A stretch of DNA of 64,000 bases from CATQGW01 sp965262235. GTDB taxonomy: Bacteria > Chloroflexota > Dehalococcoidia > Bin125. Under the pieces are notes generated by a model, which worked only from the letters and a program-made list of their open reading frames with translations, searched no databases and was not told where the DNA came from. This document shows positions 50,450 to 60,722 of the stretch, in pieces. The translations under genes and the position numbers were made by a program. Each line of letters starts with the position of its first letter. The first letter of the stretch is position 1. The stretch covers positions 1,612,001-1,676,000 of the forward strand of contig OZ253504.1 of the NCBI GenBank assembly GCA_965262235.1, read 5' to 3'.

Positions 50450-51673
50450 CTAGAGCGCCATCGGCAGCTCGTCGCCGGGCGCGGGGCGGTGCTGGGTGAG
50501 GGCGATGGCGGCGTTCTGGCCGTGCGCGCCGTAGCCGGCGACGACCGCGCCGATCACGTGGTCCCTTCGAACGCGGGTGGCGACATCGAGCGCGCAGGCG
50601 GGGTCGAGTTGGGACCAGGTGGCGTGCGGGGGGACCGTTTCTTCGGCCAGGCAGATCGCGGCTGCGACGGCGTTGAGCGCGCCGCTCGCGCCGATCGTGT
50701 AGCCGGTCACCGGGGTGGAGGTGGTGATGTACATGTCGCGGATGCGCCCGCCGAACGACCGTTCGAGGATGTCGGTCTCGCGCGGGTCGCCCTCGGGGGT
50801 GCCGATCCCGGCGGCGAAGATGACATCGATCGCGCCCGGGCTGAGCTCGGCGCGGCGCAGGGCGTCGCCGATCGCGCGGCGGGCGACCTCGACATCGGTC
50901 GGCGGGCGTCCGTCGCCGGGCGGGCCGGCGGTCTGTGCTTCGCCGGCGATCTCGGCGTAGATGCGCGCGCCGCGTTGGGTGGCGAGTTGGCGGTCTTCGA
51001 GCAGCAGTGCGCCCGCGCCCTCGCCGAGCACGAGGCCCTGACGGCGCGCGTCGTAGGGGCGCTGAGCGTCCGGCTCGGCGCCGGGATCGAGCAGGCCGAT
51101 GCTCCTCCAGGCTTCCCAGACTTCCGGTTCGAGGGCGGCCTCGGCGCCGACTGCGATGGCGGCGCGGACAAGGCCGCTGCGGATCATGCCGGCCGCCTGG
51201 GCGATTGCGGCCACGCCGGATGCTCCGCCGGCGCTGACGGTGTAGGCGGGGCCGGCGATGTTGAGGCCGATCGTGGCGCCGGCGAGACCGGAGCCGAGCG
51301 AGGCCCAGCCCTCGCCGTCCCGGCTGGCGCCGTGCGGGTGGGCGATGCCGGAGACGGCGCCGACGGCGAAGGCGTTCTCCTGCTGGAAGACGATGCGAGC
51401 ATCGGCGACGGCCTGGATGGCGGCGTCGAGCCCGAGCCAGCTGGCGCGGTTCATGCGCGCGAGCAGCCAGGCGGGGACGCCGGCGGGGCCCTGATAATCG
51501 GTGATCGCTCCGCCGGCGGCGGGGCGCGACATGCCGTTCAGCACGGAGGTGGCGACGCGGGCGTCGAGCAGGGCCTGCCAGAAGTCGGGCGCGGTGGGTC
51601 CGGCGGCGCTGATCGCGCCCACACCACTGATCACAACGCGGCGCGGCCCGAGTTCGTCGTGCTCGGTCACCAT
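50450..51673 (-). CDS. Beta-ketoacyl synthase-like protein lacking catalytic Cys
   Basis: A 407-aa FabF/KAS-II-fold protein (VVISGVGAISAAG, EGAGALLLEDRQLA, GASGALNAVAA). The nucleophile Cys of the TACASG motif is replaced: the sequence is SAGGASG with Gly150. The first active-site His (TGHT) is Tyr325 (TGYT). It resembles chain-length-factor or other non-condensing ketosynthase homologues. ATG 51673 is taken, as the upstream frame is Pro/Arg-rich low complexity. It is divergent from hrcA. Confidence 0.82.
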   Translation of the reverse strand: MVTEHDELGPRRVVISGVGAISAAGPTAPDFWQALLDARVATSVLNGMSRPAAGGAITDYQGPAGVPAWLLARMNRASWLGLDAAIQAVADARIVFQQENAFAVGAVSGIAHPHGASRDGEGWASLGSGLAGATIGLNIAGPAYTVSAGGASGVAAIAQAAGMIRSGLVRAAIAVGAEAALEPEVWEAWRSIGLLDPGAEPDAQRPYDARRQGLVLGEGAGALLLEDRQLATQRGARIYAEIAGEAQTAGPPGDGRPPTDVEVARRAIGDALRRAELSPGAIDVIFAAGIGTPEGDPRETDILERSFGGRIRDMYITTSTPVTGYTIGASGALNAVAAAICLAEETVPPHATWSQLDPACALDVATRVRRDHVIGAVVAGYGAHGQNAAIALTQHRPAPGDELPMAL

Positions 51674-51773
51674 GGTCGGCTCCGGTTCGGGGTGTGCAGA
51701 TCCTCGCGCAGATCGGGGTGCAGGTCGGCGTGTGGATCGGTGTGGTGGGCTATGCACAGGTGGTGACGGGTGT

Positions 51774-51802
51774 TTGCCGCGTTGGGGGCGCACTGGTAGG
51801 AT
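51774..51802 (+). promoter_or_regulatory. Sigma-70-type promoter of hrcA operon
   Basis: A -35 like TTGCCG (51774-51779), a 17-bp spacer and a -10 like TAGGAT (51797-51802), placed so that transcription would begin just before or in the CIRCE element. Spacing is ideal and sequence match moderate. Confidence 0.6.
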
Positions 51803-51809
51803 TGCGCGG

Positions 51810-51836
51810 TTAGCACTCTCAGCGTGAGAGTGCCAG
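51810..51836 (+). promoter_or_regulatory. CIRCE operator (HrcA-binding)
   Basis: TTAGCACTC, a 9-bp spacer, then GAGTGCCAG: the CIRCE consensus with the left arm perfect and the right arm 7 of 9 matching GAGTGCTAA. It stands 42 nt before the hrcA ATG, so HrcA should repress its own operon together with grpE-dnaK-dnaJ until heat shock. Confidence 0.92.
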
Positions 51837-51877
51837 CGAGCGAATGGCGCTCGCTCCAGCGAACGGGGATCTCGGCG

Positions 51878-52903
51878 ATGTCGCTGTCAGATCGCCGCGA
51901 GAGCATTCTGCAGATCGTCATTCAGGATTACATCGAGACGGCCACGCCGGTCGCCTCGCGCCACGTCGTCGAGCGCTACGCGCTCCCTACGTCGGCAGCC
52001 ACGATACGCCATGAGATGCAGCTGCTCGAGAGCGACGGGTACCTCACGCACCCGCATACATCGGCCGGTCGGGTGCCTTCGAACCGCGGCTACCGCCACT
52101 TTGTGCAGTCGTTGATGGGCCATGCGGAGCTCGGTGTGGCGGAGCAGGCGACGGTGCGGCACCAGTTTTTCCAGGCCGCGCCGGCCGTCGATGAATGGGC
52201 GGCGCTGGCGGCGACGGTGCTGGCGCAATCGCTCGGCCTGTTGGTCGTGGTGGCGCCGCCACAGCCGCAGCGGTTGCGCGTGCGGCAGCTGGAGCTGATC
52301 AGTCTGAACGACCTGCTGGCGCTGATGATCGTGGTTGTGCAGGAGGCGCGGGTGATTCGCCAGCTGACGCCGTTGCCGGCGCCCTGCCCGCCGGAGCAGC
52401 TTGACGCGATCGCGCATCGGCTGAACATTGATGTGAACGGGCACGACTCGGACGCCGTGCGCGATGTGGTGGCGGCGGACGCCGACGAACAGGCCGTGCT
52501 GGACACGCTGGCGCGGGTGCTGGATCGCGATGCGGAGCGCGCGGGCGCGGTCAGCATCGCCGGGCTTGGCGGGGTGGTGAGCCAGCCCGAGTTCCACGCC
52601 GAGCCGGAGCGCTCGCTGCAGCTGATCGAACTGGTCGACCGACAGGCGATCGAGGAGCTGGTGCCGCACACCGCTCTCCAGCAACGCGGCCTGCGCGTGC
52701 TGATTGGCGACGACAACCCGTCGGACCAGCTGCGCGACTGCTCGCTGGTGGTGGCGACCTACGGCTACGAATACGGGCGTGCGGGCTACGTGGCGATCAT
52801 CGGGCCGACGCGGATGAACTACTCGCGCTCGGTGGCGTCGGCGCGGTTCCACAGCTCGTTGCTGCAGGAGATGATGGACACCGTCTATGGGGGAGCGGCG
52901 TGA
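51878..52903 (+). CDS. hrcA: Heat-inducible transcription repressor HrcA
   Basis: A 341-aa HrcA. The N-terminal winged helix (RRESILQIVIQDYIETATPVASRHV, TIRHEMQLLESDGYLTHPHTSAGR) is followed by the GAF-like dimerisation domain and the C-terminal GPTRMNYSRSVASARF segment. It represses at CIRCE (51810-51836). ATG 51878 has GGGGA 8 nt upstream and begins the family N-terminus; the frame extends to 51824, inside CIRCE. Confidence 0.96.
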   Translation: MSLSDRRESILQIVIQDYIETATPVASRHVVERYALPTSAATIRHEMQLLESDGYLTHPHTSAGRVPSNRGYRHFVQSLMGHAELGVAEQATVRHQFFQAAPAVDEWAALAATVLAQSLGLLVVVAPPQPQRLRVRQLELISLNDLLALMIVVVQEARVIRQLTPLPAPCPPEQLDAIAHRLNIDVNGHDSDAVRDVVAADADEQAVLDTLARVLDRDAERAGAVSIAGLGGVVSQPEFHAEPERSLQLIELVDRQAIEELVPHTALQQRGLRVLIGDDNPSDQLRDCSLVVATYGYEYGRAGYVAIIGPTRMNYSRSVASARFHSSLLQEMMDTVYGGAA

Positions 52904-53559
52904 TCAGCGCCCCACGCGACGAGTCGTCGCACGACGACGAAACCGCTGAAGCGCCGCAGGAACCACCGATCGAGGAGCGCCAGAGCGAACTGGAGCGGCT
53001 GCGCGATGAGTCGACGCAGCGGCTGGCCGGCTGGCAGCGAGCGCAGGCTGACTACCAGAATCTGAAGCGTCGCAGCGCGCAAGACGTGCGCGACCGGGTG
53101 GAGCGCAGCCAGCGCAACATTTTCGTCTCGCTGGTGGAGCTGGCGGATGATTTCCACCGCGCGTTGAACGTCGAGACCACCGAGTCGGGCGATTCCGACT
53201 GGCGTGAGGGCGTCGGCCTGCTGCATCAGAAGCTGATCGGGCTGCTGGAACGCAGCGGGGTGTATCCGATCGCGGCGGCGGGCGTGCCCTTTGATCCCAA
53301 CTATCACGAAGCGATCGGTTCGCTGCCGGGCCCCGACGGCGAAGTGGTCGTCGAGGTCCGCCGCGGCTGGTTGATCGGCGACCGGTTATTGCGGGCGAGC
53401 CAGGTGATGGTCGGCCTAGGTGAACCGAATGAGGGTGAACCACATACAGGTGAACCGAAGGCGGCTGAACCACATACAGGTGAACCGAAGGCGGCTGAAC
53501 CGAATCAAGCAGAGATCGCGCCCGAAGAGCACAGCGGCGCTGCAACCGAAGGAGCATAA
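52900..53559 (+). CDS. grpE: Nucleotide exchange factor GrpE
   Basis: A 219-aa GrpE, the nucleotide exchange factor for DnaK, with an acidic N-terminus, the coiled-coil LQRWQRAQADYQNLKRR-type helix (LAGWQRAQADYQNLKRR) and the beta-wing GVPFDPNYHEAIGSLP. GTG 52900 overlaps the hrcA stop (GTGA). The C-terminus carries an added repetitive Glu-Pro-rich tail (about 170-210) encoded by a perfect 30-bp tandem duplication at 53441-53500. Confidence 0.95.
   Translation: MISAPRDESSHDDETAEAPQEPPIEERQSELERLRDESTQRLAGWQRAQADYQNLKRRSAQDVRDRVERSQRNIFVSLVELADDFHRALNVETTESGDSDWREGVGLLHQKLIGLLERSGVYPIAAAGVPFDPNYHEAIGSLPGPDGEVVVEVRRGWLIGDRLLRASQVMVGLGEPNEGEPHTGEPKAAEPHTGEPKAAEPNQAEIAPEEHSGAATEGA
53441..53500 (+). 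repeat. 30-bp perfect tandem duplication inside grpE
   Basis: Two exact copies, 53441-53470 and 53471-53500, in frame and coding a repeated 10-residue Glu/Pro/Lys-Ala unit. A partial related unit precedes them (53419-53440). The duplication lengthens the disordered GrpE tail and is probably recent. Confidence 0.9.
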
Positions 53560-53561
53560 GC

Positions 53562-55463
<1,902 letters not shown>

Positions 55464-55484
55464 GCTGTGGCGTCAGGAGATCCG

Positions 55485-56600
55485 ATGGCGCAAGCGCCGA
55501 GCAACGATTTCTACGAGATCCTGGGGGTCGTGCGGACGGCCTCGCAGGATGAAATCCGGCGGGCGTTCCGTCGGCTCGCGATGGAGCACCACCCGGACCG
55601 CAATCCCGACCCGGAGTCGGAGGCGACGTTCAAGCGGGTCGCGGCGGCCTATGAGGTGCTCTCGGATGTCGAGAAGCGGGCCAAGTACGACCGCTACGGG
55701 AACACGGCGGAGTTCGCGGCGAACGCTGGCTTCGAGGGATTCGACTTCGGTGGCTTCGGCGACATTTTCGATGCGTTCTTCGGCGGCCGGCGCGCGTCGG
55801 GGCCGGTGCGCGGCGGCGACCTGCGGCTGGAGCTGGAGCTGGACTTCACCGACGCGGTGTTCGGGGCGGAGAAGGAGATTCGCGCGACGCGGCTCGAGCA
55901 CTGCTCGATCTGCGGGGGCAGCGGAGCCGAGCCGGGGACGCAGCGGATTCCCTGCTCGACGTGTGACGGCGCGGGCGAGGTGCGGCGGGTCCAGCGCAAC
56001 GTGTTCGGGCGATTCGTCAACGTCGCGCCGTGCGAGGCGTGCGAGGGCGAAGGGACCGTGATTAAGCACCCGTGCAACGGCTGCGGGGGGATCGGCCGGG
56101 AGCAGCGCAACCGCCGGCTCAAGGTCAAGATTCCCCAGGGCGTCGACCATGGGGCGCAGATGCGCTTGAGCGGCGAGGGCGACGCGGGTCTACGCGGCGG
56201 GCCGGGCGGCAATCTGTACGTCGACCTGCGGGTCAAGCCGCATGAGATCTTCGAGCGCGACGGAGACGATCTGGTGCTGCCGCTGAGCCTCAACGTGGCG
56301 CAGGCGGCGCTGGGCGGGGACGTGAAGATTCCGATGATCGACGGCTCCAAGGAGGAGCTTGAAGTGCCCGCGGGCACCCAGCACGGCCATGTGTTCCGGC
56401 TGCACGCCAAGGGCGTGCCGCACCTGCGCGGCCGCGGTCGCGGCGACCTGCGGGTGCAGGTGGGGCTGCGCATCCCGGCGAAGCTGAGCGCGGAACAGCG
56501 GGAGCTGTTCGAGCAGCTCAGCGACATGCTCGACGAGGGCGACGACGGCTCGGGTCGGCCCAGCGTCTTCTCGCGCATCCGGGGCGCGTTCACGGCCTGA
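55485..56600 (+). CDS. dnaJ: Chaperone protein DnaJ
   Basis: A 371-aa type I DnaJ: J domain with HPD at 36-38, a Gly/Phe region (GFEGFDFGGFGDIFDAFFGG), four zinc-finger repeats (CSICGGSG, CSTCDGAG, CEACEGEG, CNGCGGIG) and the C-terminal substrate-binding domains. ATG 55485 is used because AGGAG lies 5 nt upstream, rather than GTG 55467. It stimulates DnaK ATPase and delivers clients. Confidence 0.97.
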   Translation: MAQAPSNDFYEILGVVRTASQDEIRRAFRRLAMEHHPDRNPDPESEATFKRVAAAYEVLSDVEKRAKYDRYGNTAEFAANAGFEGFDFGGFGDIFDAFFGGRRASGPVRGGDLRLELELDFTDAVFGAEKEIRATRLEHCSICGGSGAEPGTQRIPCSTCDGAGEVRRVQRNVFGRFVNVAPCEACEGEGTVIKHPCNGCGGIGREQRNRRLKVKIPQGVDHGAQMRLSGEGDAGLRGGPGGNLYVDLRVKPHEIFERDGDDLVLPLSLNVAQAALGGDVKIPMIDGSKEELEVPAGTQHGHVFRLHAKGVPHLRGRGRGDLRVQVGLRIPAKLSAEQRELFEQLSDMLDEGDDGSGRPSVFSRIRGAFTA

Positions 56601-56605
56601 ATGCG

Positions 56606-57520
56606 GTGAAACTGCTGCGCGTCGCGGTCGCGGTGAGCGGCGCAGAGGTCGAGCGGGCGATCACCTCATTCGAGCTCTGCGGCGTGTTCAACTCGGCGGT
56701 CGAGTGGGAGGTGGGCGAGCCGGTCGAGGAGCCGGCCTGGGGTCAGCCGGCGCCGCTGCCCGAACGCGCCGACGTGGCGGCGTATCTCCCGGATGAATCC
56801 TGGGCACGAATCTTCGTGGACTTCGCAGCGACCCTGGCGGAGCTGTGGCCGGCGGGCGCGGCGCCGCAGATCGCGGTGCGGGAGATTCCGCAGCGCGACT
56901 GGCGGACGGCCTGGCACGAGCACTTCAACCTGGTGCGGGTGCCCGGATCGCGCACGATCGTGATTCGGCCGCCGCACATCGCCTATTCGGCGGCGGACGG
57001 CGAGGTGGTGATTGACCTCTCGCCGGGGCTCGCGTTCGGGACGGGGCAGCACCAGAGCACGCGGCTGTCGCTCTCGCTGCTGGCCGACGCGATCGACGCA
57101 GACCTGCCGCCGAGCGTGCTCGATTTGGGCACGGGCTCGGGGATTCTCGCCTGCGCGGCCGCGAAGCTTGGCGCGCGGTCGGTGCTGGGCGTCGATATCG
57201 ACCCGCTGGCCGTGGATGCGGCGCGCGAGACGGTGCGTCGCAATCAGGTGAGCGATGCGGTTGAGATCCGCGAGGGCGGCGGACCCGGCGAGGGTCGCCA
57301 CGGCCTGATTCTGGCCAATCTGACGGCCGACCTGCTGCAGGGTCTGGCGGTGGAGATCGCCGGCGCGGCGGAGCCGGGTGGTCGGCTGATCGCGTCGGGC
57401 TTCATCCAGACGCGGCGAGAGGAAGTTGCGGCTGCGCTCGCGACTGCCGGGTTTGAGATTGTCGAGACGCGCACCGAGGACGAGTGGACGGCGCTGCTGG
57501 CGAAGATGCGGCGCGGGTAG
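56606..57520 (+). CDS. prmA: Ribosomal protein L11 methyltransferase
   Basis: A 304-aa PrmA. The N-terminal L11-recognition domain is followed by the Rossmann methyltransferase with LAFGTGQHQSTRLSL, the AdoMet motif VLDLGTGSGIL, VLGVDIDPLAVDAA and LILANLTADLL. It trimethylates L11. GTG 56606 is 5 nt after dnaJ, so it belongs to the heat-shock operon, an order also seen in many Gram-positive lineages. Confidence 0.95.
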   Translation: MKLLRVAVAVSGAEVERAITSFELCGVFNSAVEWEVGEPVEEPAWGQPAPLPERADVAAYLPDESWARIFVDFAATLAELWPAGAAPQIAVREIPQRDWRTAWHEHFNLVRVPGSRTIVIRPPHIAYSAADGEVVIDLSPGLAFGTGQHQSTRLSLSLLADAIDADLPPSVLDLGTGSGILACAAAKLGARSVLGVDIDPLAVDAARETVRRNQVSDAVEIREGGGPGEGRHGLILANLTADLLQGLAVEIAGAAEPGGRLIASGFIQTRREEVAAALATAGFEIVETRTEDEWTALLAKMRRG

Positions 57521-57527
57521 GGAACCG

Positions 57528-57656
57528 CTGAACAAGTCGGGTCACTGCGGATGCCGAACGAGCGGATCTGCAGGCTCCAGCCCTGGTCGCCCCCCTCTGT
57601 CACTCCGTGACATCTCCCCCCGCTTTGCGGGGGGAGAGGGGATCCGACTTGTTCAG
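57528..57656. repeat. 129-bp MITE-like element with 13-bp terminal inverted repeats
   Basis: Begins CTGAACAAGTCGG (57528-57540) and ends with its exact reverse complement (57644-57656). Inside are two hairpins: a short one (57599-57611) and a 10-bp G/C stem with 3-nt loop (57614-57636). A partial relative is at 14255-14337. It sits between prmA and the convergent SDR gene and may act as a terminator. Confidence 0.8.
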
Positions 57657-57693
57657 AGGATTCCTGGTGGGGGAGCCGCGGAACTCGGGCGGT

Positions 57694-58473
57694 TCACCAG
57701 GACGGGGAGGCGCCGCCGTCGATGTTGATTGCGCAGCCGGTGATGAAGCTGGCGGCGTCGGAGGCGAGGAAGACGAGCACGTTGGCGGCCTCATCGGAGC
57801 TGCCGATCCGGCCCACCGGGATGCCCTGGCCGACCGAGCTGAGGAACTCGTCGTAGCTCGCGTCGGGCATTTGGGCCTGGTGAAAGCCGTGCCACTGGGC
57901 GCTGTCGACGGAGCCGATGCAGGCGGCGTTGACCAGAATCTGGTCGCGCGCGACCTCCTTGCTCAGGGCCTTGGTCATGGCCAGGCCGGCGGCGCGGCTG
58001 GCGGCGGTCGGCATCGATCCGGCGCCGGGCGTCTTGCAGCCGATGTTGAGCAGGTTGATGATCCGCCCGCCGCCGCGCTCGCGCATCGAAGGGATGCACA
58101 GCTTGGCCATGCGAATCGCGGCGTAGAGCTTGAGGTCGAGGTCGATCGCCCAGGTCTCGATGTCGTGGCTCTCGATCATGCCGGAGGACGACTGGCCGGC
58201 GTTGTTGATCAGGATGTCGACGCCGCCGAAGCGGGCGGTGACTTCGCCGACCATCTGTTGGCAGTCTTCTTCGGAGGTGACATCCATCGAGAGCACGATC
58301 GGGTCGCCGCCGACCTGACGGATCAGGTCCGCGGCCTCGGCGAGCGGCTCGGGTCGACGCGCGCCGATCGCGACGTGCGCGCCTTCGCGGGCCAGCGCCA
58401 CGGCGGTCGCGCGTCCGATGCCCTCGCTCCCGCCGGTGATGATCGCGACTTTACCCTCGAGTCCCAGGTCCAT
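57694..58473 (-). CDS. SDR-family oxidoreductase lacking the YxxxK catalytic pair
   Basis: A 259-aa short-chain dehydrogenase-fold protein with the dinucleotide motif TGGSEGIG, NNAG, and the C-terminal ITGCAINIDGGAS. The catalytic Ser-Tyr-Lys region reads IINLLNIGCKTPGAGSMPTAASRAAG, where the usual YSASKAA is TAASRAA, i.e. Tyr to Thr and Lys to Arg. This places it in a non-classical SDR group; activity is uncertain. ATG 58473 has GGAGG 5 nt upstream. Confidence 0.85.
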   Translation of the reverse strand: MDLGLEGKVAIITGGSEGIGRATAVALAREGAHVAIGARRPEPLAEAADLIRQVGGDPIVLSMDVTSEEDCQQMVGEVTARFGGVDILINNAGQSSSGMIESHDIETWAIDLDLKLYAAIRMAKLCIPSMRERGGGRIINLLNIGCKTPGAGSMPTAASRAAGLAMTKALSKEVARDQILVNAACIGSVDSAQWHGFHQAQMPDASYDEFLSSVGQGIPVGRIGSSDEAANVLVFLASDAASFITGCAINIDGGASPSW

Positions 58474-58561
58474 GACGGCCTCCTTCACTGCCGACAGCAT
58501 AATCGCGGCCCCCAGCCAGCCTCGCGCCCAGCCCCTCTCGTGCCCCTGTACCCTGATAGTG

Positions 58562-59365
58562 ATGAGCAGTCCTGCGGATCATGACCGACTGCGCGATCGC
58601 GATGAAGGCGATCGATCAGCGGTACCTCGTTATTTCGTGGATGACCGTGACGCGCTGGACGGCGACCAGCTGGTGATTCGCGGTCCAACGGCGCGGCGGC
58701 TCAACCGGGTGATGCGGGTGCGGCGCGACGACACGGTGGAGATTGTGCATCCGCCGTTGGGACGGCAGTACACGCTGCGGATCACGCGGGTGACGCGTGA
58801 CGCGGTTGAGGGCCGGATCGAGCACGCGCATCCGATCGCCGCGCCGGCTCCGCCGCTGGTCACGATCTGCGCGGCGCTGATCCGCCCGCAGCGCTTCGAT
58901 TTCATGGTTGAAAAGGTCACCGAGCTCGGCGTGGCCGCGATCCAGCCGATCTGGACGGAGCGCTCGATGGTGCGCGCGGAGGGCCTGCAGCGATTGGCGC
59001 GCTGGCGGCGGCTGAGCACCGAGGCAGCGGAGCAATCGGGTCGCCAGACGCGGCCCGAAGTGCACGCGCCGCGCGACTTCGTCGACGTGGTCACGGAGGC
59101 GGTGGCGCCCGACACGGTGCGGCTGCTCGCGTCGGCGGTGGAGCCCGACCGGCGGGTCGCGGATTTGCTGAAGGCGGAGCTGCCGAACGAGCTGCAGATT
59201 CTGGTGGGCCCGGAGGGCGGGCTGACGCCCGACGAGGCGCGGCTGGCGCGTTCGTATCGTTGGAACTCGATCACGCTGGGCCCGCGTCCGCTGCGAGCCG
59301 AGACAGCCTCGATCGTGGCGGTGGCGCTGGCCGGCGAGGCGATCGCGGCGCACCGCCCGGGCTAG
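58562..59365 (+). CDS. rsmE: 16S rRNA (uracil-1498-N3) methyltransferase
   Basis: A 267-aa RsmE of the SPOUT class: the N-terminal PUA-like domain (RYFVDD, ARRLNRVMRVRRDDTVEI), then FMVEKVTELGVAAIQPIWTERS and the knot motifs VGPEGGLTPDEARLA and ITLGPRPLRAETASIVA. It methylates U1498 of 16S rRNA. ATG 58562 has no strong SD; GTG 58559 is adjacent. Placement after prmA is conserved in several phyla. Confidence 0.95.
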   Translation: MSSPADHDRLRDRDEGDRSAVPRYFVDDRDALDGDQLVIRGPTARRLNRVMRVRRDDTVEIVHPPLGRQYTLRITRVTRDAVEGRIEHAHPIAAPAPPLVTICAALIRPQRFDFMVEKVTELGVAAIQPIWTERSMVRAEGLQRLARWRRLSTEAAEQSGRQTRPEVHAPRDFVDVVTEAVAPDTVRLLASAVEPDRRVADLLKAELPNELQILVGPEGGLTPDEARLARSYRWNSITLGPRPLRAETASIVAVALAGEAIAAHRPG

Positions 59366-59383
59366 ATGTGGGCTGGATGTGGA

Positions 59384-60541
59384 CTAGGTCTGGGCGAGGT
59401 TGGTGGCGGTGATGGCGTTGACGGGGTCGAGCTCTTGGAGCGGATCGGGGGCTTCGAGCAGGCGGATCCAGGGGATCGGGTTGACGGTCACGCCGCGCAC
59501 CACGACCTCCCAGTGCAGGTGCGGGCCGGTGGCGAGGCCGGTCGAGCCCATGCGGGCGATCGGCACGCCGCGCTCGACCACATCGCCGCTCGCCTTGAGC
59601 AGCTCGGAGAGGTGGTAATAGCCGGTGAAGACGCCGGCGCCGTGGTCGATGATCATCCCGTTGCCACGGCGATCGGTCTGGCCCGCCCAGGAGATGACGC
59701 CGCCGCCGGGCGCAACGATCGGCGCGCCGTTGGGACCGGCGAAGTCGATGCCCGAGTGGTATTCGGCGACGGGGCCGCCGTTGAACGAGCGCAGCTCGCC
59801 GTAGCCGGCGGTGATTCCACCGTCGTTGGGCGGGTCGAAGATGCCCGACCAGTGGCGCTGCGGTGTGGCGAAGCGTTGATGCGGCCCGCGCGTGTTGAGA
59901 TCGGCCTCGCGGACTTCGGGCGCCAGCAGCGCCTGATTGGGGCCGTCGATCTGGATGTCGTCGACGGGCCAGTCGACCGCTTGCACGTCGAGCACGGTTT
60001 CCTGCCAGAGCAGCTGATCGCCGTTGGGGGCCCAGACGGCGATGCTGAGCGGCGCCGGACCTGCCGGGGTGAGGGCGTCGATGCCGATGAAGCCGAAGAA
60101 GCGCTCGGCCTCGGCGCTCATCGCGTAGGCCTCGCCCTCCCAGGCGATCGCGGCGGAGCCGGCGCCCGGGGCGTCGGCGATCACCAGCACGGCGTTGCCC
60201 TGAGGGGCGGGCCGCGGGGTGATGTAGACGTAGGGGGTCGGCAGCGGTACGGCCGGCTCTTGCTCAGCCGCCTGCGGATCGACTTGCTGGGTCTGGTCGA
60301 CCTGCTGGTCGGCGGTTTCCGGGAGGCTCTCGGCGAGCGCAGCCTGTTGTTCGGAGAGCGGCTCGGCCTCGGTTGGGGCGGGCGCCGAGAAGGGGTCGAG
60401 GTCGTCGCCGCCGCAAGCGGTCAGCACGATCCCGACGCCGGCGGCGAGCATCGCACGCAGCAGAGTGCGGCGACGGATCCGTCGTACCGGGCGCGGCGCC
60501 TGTTTCGGCGCGTGAGCGGCGTGCGACGCTGGTTGCGTCAT
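59384..60541 (-). CDS. M23 family metallopeptidase lipoprotein
   Basis: A 385-aa exported peptidase. A twin-arginine-rich signal (RRRTLLRAMLAAG, about 23-35) ends in lipobox VLTAC (Cys43); a Gln/Ala/Glu linker follows, then a beta domain and the C-terminal LytM/M23 domain with HSGIDFAGPNGAPIVAPG (zinc His and Asp), GYYHLS and HLHWEV. Such enzymes cut peptidoglycan cross-links or act as LysM-free regulators of amidases. Retained metal ligands suggest activity. Confidence 0.92.
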   Translation of the reverse strand: MTQPASHAAHAPKQAPRPVRRIRRRTLLRAMLAAGVGIVLTACGGDDLDPFSAPAPTEAEPLSEQQAALAESLPETADQQVDQTQQVDPQAAEQEPAVPLPTPYVYITPRPAPQGNAVLVIADAPGAGSAAIAWEGEAYAMSAEAERFFGFIGIDALTPAGPAPLSIAVWAPNGDQLLWQETVLDVQAVDWPVDDIQIDGPNQALLAPEVREADLNTRGPHQRFATPQRHWSGIFDPPNDGGITAGYGELRSFNGGPVAEYHSGIDFAGPNGAPIVAPGGGVISWAGQTDRRGNGMIIDHGAGVFTGYYHLSELLKASGDVVERGVPIARMGSTGLATGPHLHWEVVVRGVTVNPIPWIRLLEAPDPLQELDPVNAITATNLAQT

Positions 60542-60722
60542 CGTTCTCGATTACCCCGTGTCTCACTCTTACGCGTCGCACGGGCGTTGTCTACGGCGTT
60601 GTCTACCCCATGGTCTGCCTCGTTGTCTATGTGGTGATCAGATAGCATCGCCTGCAGTGCCCGACAAGTGGTGAAGCGCACATCGATTCGATGTCGAAGT
60701 GGCGGGCAGGGAGGCGGAACAG

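Noticed and set aside
49724..51766. 680-aa plus-strand open frame
   Set aside because: It is antisense to the MBL-like and ketosynthase-like genes, consists of low-complexity Gly/Ala/Asp-rich sequence and shows no domain.
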